Positions 23,267 to 33,159 of a stretch of 64,000 nucleotides of DNA are shown in pieces. The notes below the pieces were generated by a model, which saw only the letters and a program-made list of their open reading frames with translations, had not been told where the DNA came from and searched no databases. Source of the stretch: Chloroflexi bacterium UBA6077. Lineage in GTDB: Bacteria; Chloroflexota; UBA6077. The DNA is taken from contig DIXP01000118.1 in assembly GCA_002436065.1 (NCBI GenBank), forward strand, positions 62,001 to 126,000, in the 5' to 3' direction. Both the position numbers and the translations under genes were made by a program. The first letter of the stretch is position 1, and each line of letters opens with the position of its first letter.

Positions 23267-24402
23267 TGCGGGTAGCCATCGACTACACGGCAGCCGTCTA
23301 CCAGGTTGCCGGCATTGGGCGCTTCGTCCGCTGCCTGGTGAAGGCGCTGGCGGAGATCGATCGGGACACCGAGTACATCCTGGTGTACGCGGACCCTCCT
23401 CACGGCCATACCCCTCCTCTGCCCGACGCACCCAACTTCGTCGGGCGGCGCATCCCGTTGCCGGAAAGAGCGCTCTCCGCTCTTTGGCACCGGCTCACCC
23501 TGCCGATCCCCGTGGACCTGATCACAGGACCAGTGGATGTCTTCCACTCCCCGGATTTCGTCCTTCCGCCCGTGCGACGAGCCGCCAAAGTACTCACCGT
23601 CCACGACTTGGCCTTTCTGCTCCGTCCTGAGTGCGCCGACGCGAAGCTGAGAGACTACCTGGAGAAGACCGTTCCACGCTCGGTGGCTCGGGCCGACTTC
23701 ATTCTAGCCGACTCCGTGAACACCCAGGACGACCTGATCTGCCTGCTGGGGGTTCCTCCAACCAAGGTACAGGTGGTGCCCGGCGCCGTGGACGACAGCT
23801 TCGCCCCCATCCGCGACCCGGAGGTTCTCCAAGACATGAGGGACCGGTTGAGCGACGGAGCCCCCTACATCCTGAGCGTGGGCATGATCGAGCCGCGCAA
23901 GAACCTGGGGCGCCTCATCGAGGCATTCGAACTGCTCAAGGCTCAACTGGATATCCCCCACAAGCTGGTGTTGGCAGGCAAGAGGGGGTGGCTCTCAGAC
24001 GGGATCTACCAGCGGGCTAAGAGTTCGCCCCTGTCGGCAGATATCCTCTTCCCAGGCTTCGTGGCCGATGCGGAGCTACCCGCACTCTACAGCGCATCCG
24101 ATCTCTTCGCCTACCCATCGCTGTACGAGGGCTTCGGCCTGCCACCTCTGGAGGCCATGGCCTGTGGAGTCCCCGTGGTAGCCTCCGCCTGTGCGTCCCT
24201 GCCGGAGGTGGTGGGAGAGGCGGCCGAGATGGTGGATCCAGAGGACGCACAGCAGATCGCGCTCGCCATGGCCCGCATCCTGGATGATAGGGACCTCCGT
24301 GATCGGATGGTGTCCCAGGGGCTGGAACAGTCGCGTCTGTTTACTTGGCAGGCCTCCGCTAAGAAAACCCTCGCCGTCTACAAGAGGCTCGCGTGCGAAT
24401 AG
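23266..24402 (+). CDS. GT4 family glycosyltransferase
   Basis: This 378-residue GT-B fold enzyme retains the donor-sugar motif of group 1 transferases. VGMIEPRKNLGRLIEAFELL marks the C-terminal domain. The E-x7-E motif is seen in YPSLYEGFGLPPLEAMACG. The N-terminal domain (MRVAIDYTAAVYQVAGIGR) binds the acceptor. It starts within the upstream stop (TAATG), and the next transferase starts before its own stop, so the three glycosyltransferases are translated as a chain. Sugar and linkage are unknown. Confidence 0.9.
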   Translation: MRVAIDYTAAVYQVAGIGRFVRCLVKALAEIDRDTEYILVYADPPHGHTPPLPDAPNFVGRRIPLPERALSALWHRLTLPIPVDLITGPVDVFHSPDFVLPPVRRAAKVLTVHDLAFLLRPECADAKLRDYLEKTVPRSVARADFILADSVNTQDDLICLLGVPPTKVQVVPGAVDDSFAPIRDPEVLQDMRDRLSDGAPYILSVGMIEPRKNLGRLIEAFELLKAQLDIPHKLVLAGKRGWLSDGIYQRAKSSPLSADILFPGFVADAELPALYSASDLFAYPSLYEGFGLPPLEAMACGVPVVASACASLPEVVGEAAEMVDPEDAQQIALAMARILDDRDLRDRMVSQGLEQSRLFTWQASAKKTLAVYKRLACE

Positions 24403-25550
24403 CCATCAATGCCTACTTCCTTGAACAACCGGCTACCGGCAGCGGGGAGCACATCTACTACTTACTGGAGGCTCTCGAGACCATCGACGAGTCGAACCAG
24501 TACCTGGTGCTGTATCCTCGCTTGACCGGGAGCCAGGTGGCGCGTACACCTCACCTGGGGCCCAACTTCCAGATTCGAGAGGTGCGGGGCGCCGCCGAGC
24601 GGCTTGGGCAGCGCCTCGGCAAGCTATGGTGGGAACAGCTGTCCCTGAGGAGACTGTGCGCCGGGGAAAGGGTCGATCTACTCCACTCTCCCTACTTCGC
24701 CTCCCCCCTAGCTCCCAACGTCCCCACAGTGGTGACCATCCACGACGTCATACCCCTGGTGCTCCCAGACTACGGACGAGCACCTCACGTGCGGGTATAC
24801 ATGAAGCTGGTGTCAGCGGCAGCGAGGCGAGCGACCGCCATTCTGACAGTCTCTGAGACCTCCAAGCTTGACATCGTCAGGGTCCTCGGTATCCCGCCGG
24901 AGCGTATCCACGTGACCTACAACGCCACCGACGCCGGCCTCCACCCCATCGACGACCGATCGACTCTGGAGGGCCTCCGTGACAGCTATGGGATCAACGG
25001 CAATTTCCTGCTCTACTTCGGCGGCTTCGACCGGCGCAAGAACGTGGAGCGGATACTGCTCGCATACCGGGCTGCCAGGGAGAGCTTTCACAGCCCCTGC
25101 CAACTCGTGCTCGCCGGATCGACGAGCCTGGTGGGCCATCCACTCTACCCCGATCCACGACCGATGATCCTGAGGTACGGGTTGGAAGGGCAGACGGTTG
25201 TCACAGGGCGGGTTTCCGAGGAGGAGAAGCCGCTGCTGTACAGCGCAGCCACCGGCTTCGTCTTCCCATCCCTCTACGAGGGCTTCGGCATGCCGGTACT
25301 CGAGGCCATGGCCTGCGGAACGCCCGTGATCACATCCAACACATCTTCCCTGCCTGAGGTAGCGGGGAACGCCGCTCTGCTGGTGGACCCGACCAGCGTC
25401 GACGCCTTGGCGGAAGCGATGGTGCGCGTGGTGAACGACGGGGTATTGCGAGAGGAATTGGGAAGAAAGGGACTTGCGCGCGCCTCGCAGTTCAGTTGGG
25501 AATCTTCGGCCGCCAAGACGTTGGAAGTGTACCGGAGGGTCACCCAGTGA
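24393..25550 (+). CDS. GT4 family glycosyltransferase
   Basis: GTG 24393, overlapping the preceding gene by 10 bases, starts a 385-residue group 1 transferase (VRIAINAYFLEQPATGSGE). FGGFDRRKNVERILLAY and FPSLYEGFGMPVLEAMACG give the phosphate-binding and E-x7-E signatures. Its similarity in layout to the preceding gene suggests an old tandem duplication followed by divergence. The donor sugar is unknown. Confidence 0.9.
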   Translation: MRIAINAYFLEQPATGSGEHIYYLLEALETIDESNQYLVLYPRLTGSQVARTPHLGPNFQIREVRGAAERLGQRLGKLWWEQLSLRRLCAGERVDLLHSPYFASPLAPNVPTVVTIHDVIPLVLPDYGRAPHVRVYMKLVSAAARRATAILTVSETSKLDIVRVLGIPPERIHVTYNATDAGLHPIDDRSTLEGLRDSYGINGNFLLYFGGFDRRKNVERILLAYRAARESFHSPCQLVLAGSTSLVGHPLYPDPRPMILRYGLEGQTVVTGRVSEEEKPLLYSAATGFVFPSLYEGFGMPVLEAMACGTPVITSNTSSLPEVAGNAALLVDPTSVDALAEAMVRVVNDGVLREELGRKGLARASQFSWESSAAKTLEVYRRVTQ

Positions 25551-26656
25551 GGGTGCTGATGCTCTCCAAGGCTTGTGTCGTGGGGGCCTACCAGAGGAAA
25601 CTGGAGGAGTTGGCGGCACTTCCGGAGATGGAACTGCTGGTGGTCGTGCCTCCCTATTGGCAAGAGGAGGTCAGGCAGATCCAGTTGGAGCGACTCCACA
25701 CACAAGGTTATCAGCTGGAGGTGGAGCCGATACGCTTCAACGGCCACTTCCACTTCTTCTACTTCCCCGGGCTGAGCCGCCACCTCCGCGCCTTCCAACC
25801 AGATATTGTCCACCTGGACGAGGAGCCCTACAACTTCGCCAGCTGGCACGCCCTCCGGTTGGCCAGACATGCGGGGGCGCACACCCTGTTCTTCACCTGG
25901 CAGAACCTCCATCGCCAGTACCCGCCGCCCTTCCGCTGGATGGAGCAGTACTGCCTGGACCACACGGATCGGGCTATCGCCGGCAATGCCGAGGCCGTGG
26001 ATGTGCTTCGCCAGAAGGGCTTCCACAAGCCCATCGACGTCATCCCCCAATTCGGTGTGGACCCCGATATCTTCCGCCCGGCGTTCCCTCTCTCCAAGGG
26101 AGAGGGCGTCTTCCGCATCGGCTACGTCGGTCGCTTGGTGGAACAGAAGGGAATACTGGACCTCCTGGAGGCCACGGCCGGCCTGCAGGAGGTCCAGCTA
26201 ACCTTGGTGGGCGCAGGACCACTGCGAGGTGCCATAGAGGCCAGAGCCATGGCACTGAACATCGTGGATAGGCTGGAGATAATCCCGGGAGTCCCCTCCA
26301 GGCAGATGCCCGACATCTACAATCGGTTCGATGCCCTGGTGCTCCCTTCCCTCACCCGTCCCAACTGGAAGGAGCAGTTCGGCCGGGCCATGGTGGAGGC
26401 CATGGCCTGCCAGGTTCCCGTGATCGGCTCCGACTCAGGGGAGATCCCCAACGTCATTGGCGATGCCGGCATCATCTTCCATGAGGGTGACGTGGATGCC
26501 CTCAGACTTCAGTTAGCCAAGCTACAAACTTCGCCCGAGCTACGCCGCCAACTGGGTTTTCAGGGGAGGGCGAGGGTCCTGGAGCGCTTCACCCAGTCCA
26601 GGATCGCCGAGGAGACCCACCAAGTGTACAGGGAGCTCCTGGCTACCAGCCGTTAA
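25547..26656 (+). CDS. GT4 family glycosyltransferase
   Basis: The GTG at 25547 overlaps the previous stop (GTGA) and follows GGAGG; it gives 369 residues beginning VRVLMLSKACVVGAYQ. The C-terminal domain has IGYVGRLVEQKGILDLLEA and the acidic motif EQFGRAMVEAMACQVPVIG. This is the WsaF/PimB-like layout of group 1 transferases. It ends the coupled glycan operon; a large hairpin follows at 26731-26768. Confidence 0.9.
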   Translation: MRVLMLSKACVVGAYQRKLEELAALPEMELLVVVPPYWQEEVRQIQLERLHTQGYQLEVEPIRFNGHFHFFYFPGLSRHLRAFQPDIVHLDEEPYNFASWHALRLARHAGAHTLFFTWQNLHRQYPPPFRWMEQYCLDHTDRAIAGNAEAVDVLRQKGFHKPIDVIPQFGVDPDIFRPAFPLSKGEGVFRIGYVGRLVEQKGILDLLEATAGLQEVQLTLVGAGPLRGAIEARAMALNIVDRLEIIPGVPSRQMPDIYNRFDALVLPSLTRPNWKEQFGRAMVEAMACQVPVIGSDSGEIPNVIGDAGIIFHEGDVDALRLQLAKLQTSPELRRQLGFQGRARVLERFTQSRIAEETHQVYRELLATSR

Positions 26657-26730
26657 CCTCTATCTACCTGTCTATCCACCTGCCGGCCTGTACACTGGGC
26701 ACTCACTCGAGTCAAATTCATCGCCCCCGT

Positions 26731-26768
26731 AGGGGCCGCCCCAGCATCTCGCTGGATGGGCGGCCCCT
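26731..26768. terminator. cruciform-type inverted repeat between convergent operons
   Basis: Outer arms aggggccgccc (26731-26741) and gggcggcccct (26758-26768) are exact complements, and a second stem CCAGC/GCTGG lies inside. It sits between the end of the glycosyltransferase genes and the end of sdhB on the other strand. Confidence 0.6.
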
Positions 26769-26806
26769 CCAAGCGCAGCAGGCAAGCTCTGTGACAGCCC
26801 TTTCCC

Positions 26807-27550
26807 CTACCCCACGATTGTCGCGCCGATGAGATCGCGGTTCAGCCGCGCGATGAAGCTGAGGTCTATGCCCTTGGGGCATGCGGCCTCACACTCACCG
26901 TGGTTGGAGCAAGCTCCGAAGCCCTCGGCGTCCATTTGGGCTACCATGTTCCGCACCCGCCTCTGTCGCTCCGGCTGGCCCTGGGGCAGCAGCCCCAGGT
27001 GGGCCACCTTAGCCGCAACGAACAGCATGGCCGAGGCGTTGGGGCAGGCGGCTATACAGGCGCCACACCCGATGCATGCGGCCGCGTCCATGGCCCGGTC
27101 CGAGGACTCCTTGGGCACGGGCACGGCGTTGCCGTCCGGCGCACTGCCTGTGCCGGACGAGATGAACCCCCCGGCTGCGATGATGCGGTCGAGGGAGCTC
27201 CGATCGACCACCACATCTTTGATGACTGGGAACGCCCGCGTGCGCCACGGCTCGATGGTGATCACGTCACCATCCTTGAAGTTCCGCATGTGGCATTGAC
27301 AGCTGGTGGTTTTCGACTGCGGCCCGTGAGGGATGCCGTTAATCACCATACTGCACGTTCCGCAAATGCCCTCGCGGCAGTCGTGGTCGAAAGCGATCGG
27401 TTCCTCGCCCTTCGCGATCAGCCCCTCGTTGACGACATCCAGCATCTCCAGAAAGGACATATGGACGCTGACGTTGGGAACCTCGTAGGTAGCGAAGCGG
27501 CCCTTGTCCTGTGCGTTCTTTTGACGCCACACCTTCAGAGTCAGTTTCAT
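26807..27550 (-). CDS. sdhB: succinate dehydrogenase/fumarate reductase iron-sulfur subunit (type B)
   Basis: This 247-residue subunit carries the three iron-sulfur clusters of complex II. The plant-type [2Fe-2S] ligands are in DCREGICGTCSMVING, with a further Cys in TTSCQCHMRNF. The [4Fe-4S] and [3Fe-4S] ligands are in ACIGCGACIAACPN and GECEAACPKGI. The HDCREGICGTC form is typical of the SdhCAB type found in Actinobacteria and Bacteroidetes. It is the third gene of an sdhC-sdhA-sdhB operon. The ribosome-binding site before ATG 27550 is weak, and a 44-bp perfect palindrome separates it from sdhA. Confidence 0.93.
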   Translation of the reverse strand: MKLTLKVWRQKNAQDKGRFATYEVPNVSVHMSFLEMLDVVNEGLIAKGEEPIAFDHDCREGICGTCSMVINGIPHGPQSKTTSCQCHMRNFKDGDVITIEPWRTRAFPVIKDVVVDRSSLDRIIAAGGFISSGTGSAPDGNAVPVPKESSDRAMDAAACIGCGACIAACPNASAMLFVAAKVAHLGLLPQGQPERQRRVRNMVAQMDAEGFGACSNHGECEAACPKGIDLSFIARLNRDLIGATIVG

Positions 27551-27583
27551 CGTTTACACAACCCATTTCAGAAATGGCTGGCG

Positions 27584-27627
27584 GTGAAGCCGCTCGTGCG
27601 GGGCTAGCCCCGCACGAGCGGCTTCAC
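27584..27627. repeat. 44-bp perfect palindrome between sdhA and sdhB
   Basis: The left arm 27584-27605 and right arm 27606-27627 are exact reverse complements with no spacer (centre GGGGCT/AGCCCC). Within an operon it could attenuate transcription into sdhB or stabilise the sdhA mRNA end. It could also be a mobile palindrome of the kind seen elsewhere in the window. Confidence 0.75.
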
Positions 27628-27642
27628 TCGCTCGCACGGACT

Positions 27643-29628
<1,986 letters not shown>

Positions 29629-29656
29629 ATTCCATATTCCTCATTCGCGCTCCTAA

Positions 29657-30367
29657 CTATTTGACCAGGCCGGCCATGACCGAGATGGGGATCAAGCAGT
29701 TGCCTGCAACAAACGCTGCCGCGGTGAGCACGGCCAGTGCGCGCCACAGCTTGTCGACCTTTGGCCCGTTCCATCCGATTGTCTGGAACATGCTCCAGAC
29801 TCCATGGAACAGGTGCACGCCCAGCGCCGCGACTGCCAGCATGTAGAAGACCGCCACCGGAACAGAGCGGAAGCTGGCGACCAGGTTGTTGTAGGGGTCG
29901 CCCTGTCTGTAGCTGGGGTTCAGGGTGCCGGTGGTCAGGTCGAGCAGGTGGAAGATGATGAAGAACGCCACGATGATCCCGCCCCAGATCATGGTCCGCG
30001 AGGCGAAGTTGGCGGCCAGGTCCTTCTTTACTGCATAGCCGACCGGCCGGCTCGCCCGGTCCCGCAGCCAGACCATCAGGGCCGAGTAGAAGTGCAGCGC
30101 CACCGACGCCACCAGCACCACGCGCAGGACCCACAGCGCCTGCTCGTAGCCGAAGAAGGGGGCGCCTAGCTCGCGCAGGAACTCCGCATAGTGGTTGAAG
30201 TACTCCCGCCCAGCATAGACCTTGAGGTTGCCCCACATGTGCACAAAGACGAACCCGTACATGACAAAGCCCGTCAGCGCCATTGCCACCTTCATGCCAA
30301 TGGTTGACCCGTACAAGGCCAGCAATGCGATCCGGGAACGCCCACCGCCGAGTTGAGCTTCGATCAT
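29657..30367 (-). CDS. sdhC: succinate dehydrogenase cytochrome b subunit (type B, five-helix)
   Basis: This 236-residue membrane anchor has five predicted helices and histidines placed for two haems b (FVHMWGNLKVY, VALHFYSALMVW, IIFHLLDL, GVHLFHGVW). This matches single-subunit diheme anchors of type B menaquinone-linked complex II. GGGAGAGAAAGG precedes the ATG at 30367. It is the first gene of its operon; promoter elements could not be located with confidence in the 580 bases upstream. Confidence 0.9.
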   Translation of the reverse strand: MIEAQLGGGRSRIALLALYGSTIGMKVAMALTGFVMYGFVFVHMWGNLKVYAGREYFNHYAEFLRELGAPFFGYEQALWVLRVVLVASVALHFYSALMVWLRDRASRPVGYAVKKDLAANFASRTMIWGGIIVAFFIIFHLLDLTTGTLNPSYRQGDPYNNLVASFRSVPVAVFYMLAVAALGVHLFHGVWSMFQTIGWNGPKVDKLWRALAVLTAAAFVAGNCLIPISVMAGLVK

Positions 30368-30950
30368 CCTTTCTCTCCCAGTTGCGCAACGCTACTACAA
30401 CGCTCGCCTCGTCCTCCGAGGCAGCGAATGCCCGGAAACGGCGGCGAATGGGAAGCGTCGGTGGTGCAGTGCGCGAATACCATCTCGCGAAAGCCCCAAC
30501 TCCCGTCACCCGAAGGCCATGAGTGGGGCCCCACGACAGCCGAAGTGTACACCTCCAGACCCGTTATGGTGAAGTCCCGTATTCCCTCGCTGGAATGAGC
30601 TGCCTCCAGGAAACCTCACTCTCCGAAGAGCACAACAGGACAGGGCGGTTTCCAGAGAATGAATGCAGGGCGAAGAGGCGTGGCCGGCGATGGGTTGAAG
30701 ATACCGCTCCTGGAATAGCAGCGATCTACCCTCATATCGAGACCGAAGGAGGGAAAACCAGCCAGAAGCGAACAGGTAGGACCGTACACAGCGCCGCCAC
30801 CCTTCATCGCATGCGTCGGACTCGCTGTGCGACAACCACTCTGAACAGAGCACCATCACTCCGCCCAACGCAACACTGCATTAGGTTTCACAGGGAAACG
30901 GTTCACCGGGGATCCAGTACAGCGGACACACTATAGCAGCCAGGAGTCCC
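30368..30950. other. intergenic region upstream of sdhCAB
   Basis: This stretch of about 580 bases should hold the sdhC promoter (reading leftward). ORFs on both strands have no coding character. No RNA gene or clear repeat was seen. Confidence 0.3.
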
Positions 30951-31150
30951 TCACGTCCAGCCAGCGTCGAACATTGCTATGAAGTTGCAAGGCTGCAGAT
31001 TCACACCCTGTTGAACAGCAACAGCCGCTTCAACTCCCCACTCGGCTAGCTGCTCCCGCAGCGACCGTGCGTAGACGCGCTCGGCCGCCAGGGGCTGAAA
31101 CTGGGTGTAGTCTTGGGCGGCTAGGTAGTCCCTAGCGCCTTCCCAAAGCC
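30951..31150 (-). pseudogene. coding-like segment in a second frame after the toxin-like gene
   Basis: After the stop of the toxin-like ORF at 31132, another minus-strand frame reads FRRLWEGARDYLAAQDYTQF then LAAERVYARSLREQLAEWG. This looks like real protein and lacks its own start. Either a one-base frameshift near 31140 cut the upstream gene, or this is a relic of another gene. The last part overlaps the sdhB fragment at 31001-31036. Confidence 0.35.
31001..31036 (-). pseudogene. fossil copy of the sdhB C-terminus
   Basis: The minus strand reads ELKRLLLFNRV-stop, identical in protein to the last 11 codons plus stop of the sdhB at 32358-33056. The two 36-base stretches differ at four positions, all synonymous. 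The upstream sequence does not continue the match. It therefore looks like the end of a duplicated, otherwise lost sdhB. Confidence 0.7.
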
Positions 31151-31833
31151 GCCTGAAGCTGATGGCTCTGGACGATCCCCTGGGCGATGGACGACATGTC
31201 CCGCAGAGACAGCGATCGTATCGGGGGGCGCCGGTACACGGATAGAGTGAACGCCCGGGGCGAGATGTGCGTTGCCTGGGCGCAGCAAGCCCGGGCTGCT
31301 CCGCCCTGAATGGCCGGGAACTCGGCTCCATGGCGACGCTGCTGGCTGGTGGTTCTGACCGCGATGGCTCCCTGGGAGGTGCTGTTCCAGAGGTTGTGGG
31401 ACACCACGACATACCGCTTGCGCTCGTCGCCGACCGGCTCCCCGGCATAGTAGATCTCGCTCCAGCGAGGGTATTCCGTTCTGCTGTAGCAGGACTCGGG
31501 CGCCGTTGGGAATTCGGTGCAAAGCTGCGGGAGCGCCAGAAGCTCGCACAGGCTGCCCTCGATGGAGTTCATCGCGGCCTCCGGCAGATCCAGCAGCCCG
31601 GCTTCCAGGATCTCCTTGTAAACGGCGACCAGACGCCCCGGAACCGCCCACAGAGACCGGCGAGCCGTGAAGTGAATCATTGGAGACGGTAGATCGGGTT
31701 CCTCAAGGTAGAGAGGGATTACCCCGACCTCCCGCATGTTCTCGTTCCAGTCATCGTTCGTCAGGACGACCGCACCAAAGGTGCGAGGCGACGCGCCCGC
31801 GATCGAATAGGCGACTCCCCGCTGTATGGCCAC
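31132..31833 (-). CDS. putative MazF/PemK-like toxin with two tandem domains
   Basis: This 233-residue protein starts 2 bases after the upstream small gene. The first half (QRGVAYSIAGASPRTFGAVV, LTNDDWNENMREVGVIPLYL) and the second half (PRWSEIYYAGEPVGDERKRY, VVVSHNLWNSTSQGAIAVRT) each resemble the MazF beta-barrel start: an RG-type strand, then a V-V-V-S/T-N-D turn, then the I-x-V-x-x-T strand. MazF proteins cleave mRNA. Two domains in one chain would be unusual. The active-site residues are uncertain, and the C-terminus may be frameshifted near 31140. The assignment rests on pattern similarity only. Confidence 0.5.
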   Translation of the reverse strand: MAIQRGVAYSIAGASPRTFGAVVLTNDDWNENMREVGVIPLYLEEPDLPSPMIHFTARRSLWAVPGRLVAVYKEILEAGLLDLPEAAMNSIEGSLCELLALPQLCTEFPTAPESCYSRTEYPRWSEIYYAGEPVGDERKRYVVVSHNLWNSTSQGAIAVRTTSQQRRHGAEFPAIQGGAARACCAQATHISPRAFTLSVYRRPPIRSLSLRDMSSIAQGIVQSHQLQAALGRR

Positions 31834-31835
31834 AG

Positions 31836-32096
31836 CTAGAGGACCTCGTCCTCGAAAGCCTTTCGCATGGTCTCGGCCACTGCCTCGTGGGACTCGTCGT
31901 CGTCGGCCCAGGCCCGATAGAGCTCGATGCGCTCTCTTCTCTCACGCTCCTCCTTCAAGGCTCGCGCGCCGCGCTCGATCATTCGGGCATATATGCTGGC
32001 GGCCGACGCACCCCGAGGGAACCCATACTCCTCGGGACACTCCCGAACCGACCGCTCCACGTCCTCAGGTACAGGTATGTATGCCCTGCGTGCCAT
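31836..32096 (-). CDS. putative antitoxin
   Basis: This 86-residue protein has an N-terminal segment that could form a ribbon-helix-helix (ARRAYIPVPEDVERSV, ASAASIYARMIERGARA). A highly charged helical tail follows (EERERRERIELYRAW, ADDDESHEAVAETMRKAFED), the usual layout of a DNA-binding antitoxin with an acidic toxin-binding end. It lies directly upstream of the MazF-like gene, with only the stop codon and 2 bases between. AGGAG precedes the ATG at 32096. Dyads upstream may be its operator. Confidence 0.55.
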   Translation of the reverse strand: MARRAYIPVPEDVERSVRECPEEYGFPRGASAASIYARMIERGARALKEERERRERIELYRAWADDDESHEAVAETMRKAFEDEVL

Positions 32097-32100
32097 GCCG

Positions 32101-32150
32101 TGTCACTCCTGGTCGCAGATTACGTGACAGCTTCACACGCATATTATGCG
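32101..32150 (-). promoter_or_regulatory. operator-like dyads upstream of the toxin-antitoxin pair
   Basis: TGTCAC (32101-32106) pairs with GTGACA (32124-32129), and CGCATA-T-TATGCG (32138-32150) is a perfect dyad. On the minus strand the second dyad contains ATAATA, which could be part of a -10. Such dyads at the promoter suit antitoxin autoregulation. Confidence 0.4.
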
Positions 32151-32275
32151 CCACAATGGCCTGCTCTGCAACTCCCGGCTGGCGATGCTAGTGGAGCACT
32201 TTCGAGCAGCTGCCAATTTGGTGCACACCAAGAGCTCACGTGGAGATCGGGTGGATCACATGTAGTGCCCATGGC

Positions 32276-32350
32276 CCTGGCCTTGACCAGATACCAGAGG
32301 GGGAGTTGGCTTCTCTGCCGCCGGAGATGGTGTTCGCGCTGAAGCTGGTT
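32276..32350 (+). pseudogene. fragment of a DUF4129 membrane-protein gene
   Basis: The 25 codons read PGLDQIPEGELASLPPEM and end in LKLV. They match 21 of 25 residues of the intact DUF4129 protein, whose corresponding bases are 39448-39522 on the minus strand. DNA identity is also high. The fragment ends eight bases before the sdhB stop on the other strand, so the region is a mosaic of gene pieces. Confidence 0.75.
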
Positions 32351-32357
32351 GAGGAAA

Positions 32358-33056
32358 TCACACCCTGTTGAACAGCAGCAACCGCTTCAGTTCCTCGATG
32401 TGCTTGGTGACCTTGATCCCCCGCGGGCAGGCCTCGGTGCAGTTGAAGACGGTCCGGCAGCGCCACACGCCGTTGCGGGCATTGAGGATGTCCAGCCTCT
32501 CCGGACCACCGTCGTCGCGGCTATCGAAAATGAAGCGGTGGGCGTTCACCAGGGCCGCAGGGCCAACGAAATCGGGGTTGCCCCAGTATGGGGGACACGA
32601 CCCAGTGCAGGAAGCGCAGAGGATACACTTGGTGGAGTCATCGAACAACTCCCGTTGCTCCGGGCTTTGCAGCCGCTCCTTCTCAGGCGGGGGAGTGTCT
32701 GTAATCAGATAGGGTTTCACCGCCGCGTAGAGGGCGAAGAAGAGATCCATGTCCACCACCAAGTCCTTGATCACACGGAATCCCAACAGCGGTTCCACCG
32801 TGATCCTTCGGGGAACGTCCTTCACCAGCAGCTTGCAGGCCAGCCTGTTTCGACCGTTGATCCGCATTGCATCGGACCCGCAGATCCCATGCGCACACGA
32901 CCGCCGGTAGGTGAGAGTGCCGTCCAGGTACCACTTCACGTAGTTGAGGGCATCGAGGATCCTGTCCGTCGGCTCCACCTCGGCCTCGTAGTCGACGAAG
33001 TGCGGTTTGGAATCCCTCTCGGGATCGAAGCGCTGGATCTTCAAGGCTAACTGCAT
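32358..33056 (-). CDS. sdhB: succinate dehydrogenase iron-sulfur subunit (second operon)
   Basis: This 232-residue complex II iron-sulfur protein is of the classical SdhCDAB type. RRSCAHGICGSDAMRINGRN carries the [2Fe-2S] ligands, including the Asp variant (GSD in place of GSC), with a further Cys in LACKLLVKDV. KCILCASCTGSCPPYWGN and VFNCTEACPRGI carry the [4Fe-4S] and [3Fe-4S] ligands. GGAGAG precedes ATG 33056. It is last in sdhC-sdhD-sdhA-sdhB and its C-terminus exists as a second, relic copy at 31001-31036. Confidence 0.94.
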   Translation of the reverse strand: MQLALKIQRFDPERDSKPHFVDYEAEVEPTDRILDALNYVKWYLDGTLTYRRSCAHGICGSDAMRINGRNRLACKLLVKDVPRRITVEPLLGFRVIKDLVVDMDLFFALYAAVKPYLITDTPPPEKERLQSPEQRELFDDSTKCILCASCTGSCPPYWGNPDFVGPAALVNAHRFIFDSRDDGGPERLDILNARNGVWRCRTVFNCTEACPRGIKVTKHIEELKRLLLFNRV

Positions 33057-33118
33057 GATCTCTCCATTGGGACGCCGTTTCTGCTCTCAGTCCTGATTCC
33101 CGAATCCCACATACTGGA

Positions 33119-33155
33119 GTCCGATAGCTAACAGCTGAAAGCTGATTGCTGGCAG
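33119..33155. repeat. AGCTGA-type simple repeat between sdhA and sdhB
   Basis: Degenerate copies of AGCTGATAGCTGACAGCT-type sequence (agctaacagctgaaagctg, then attgctggcagct) lie between the two genes. The same family occurs at 47775-48004 and 58309-58468. Confidence 0.55.
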
Positions 33156-33159
33156 CTAC

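Noticed and set aside
30368..30509. Longer minus-strand ORF over the sdhC start
   Set aside because: It is in a different frame from the cytochrome subunit and shows no family sequence; ATG 30367 has its own ribosome-binding site.
30523..30936. Plus-strand ORF of 137 codons upstream of sdhC
   Set aside because: Amino-acid composition is not protein-like and no ribosome-binding site or homologous motif is visible.
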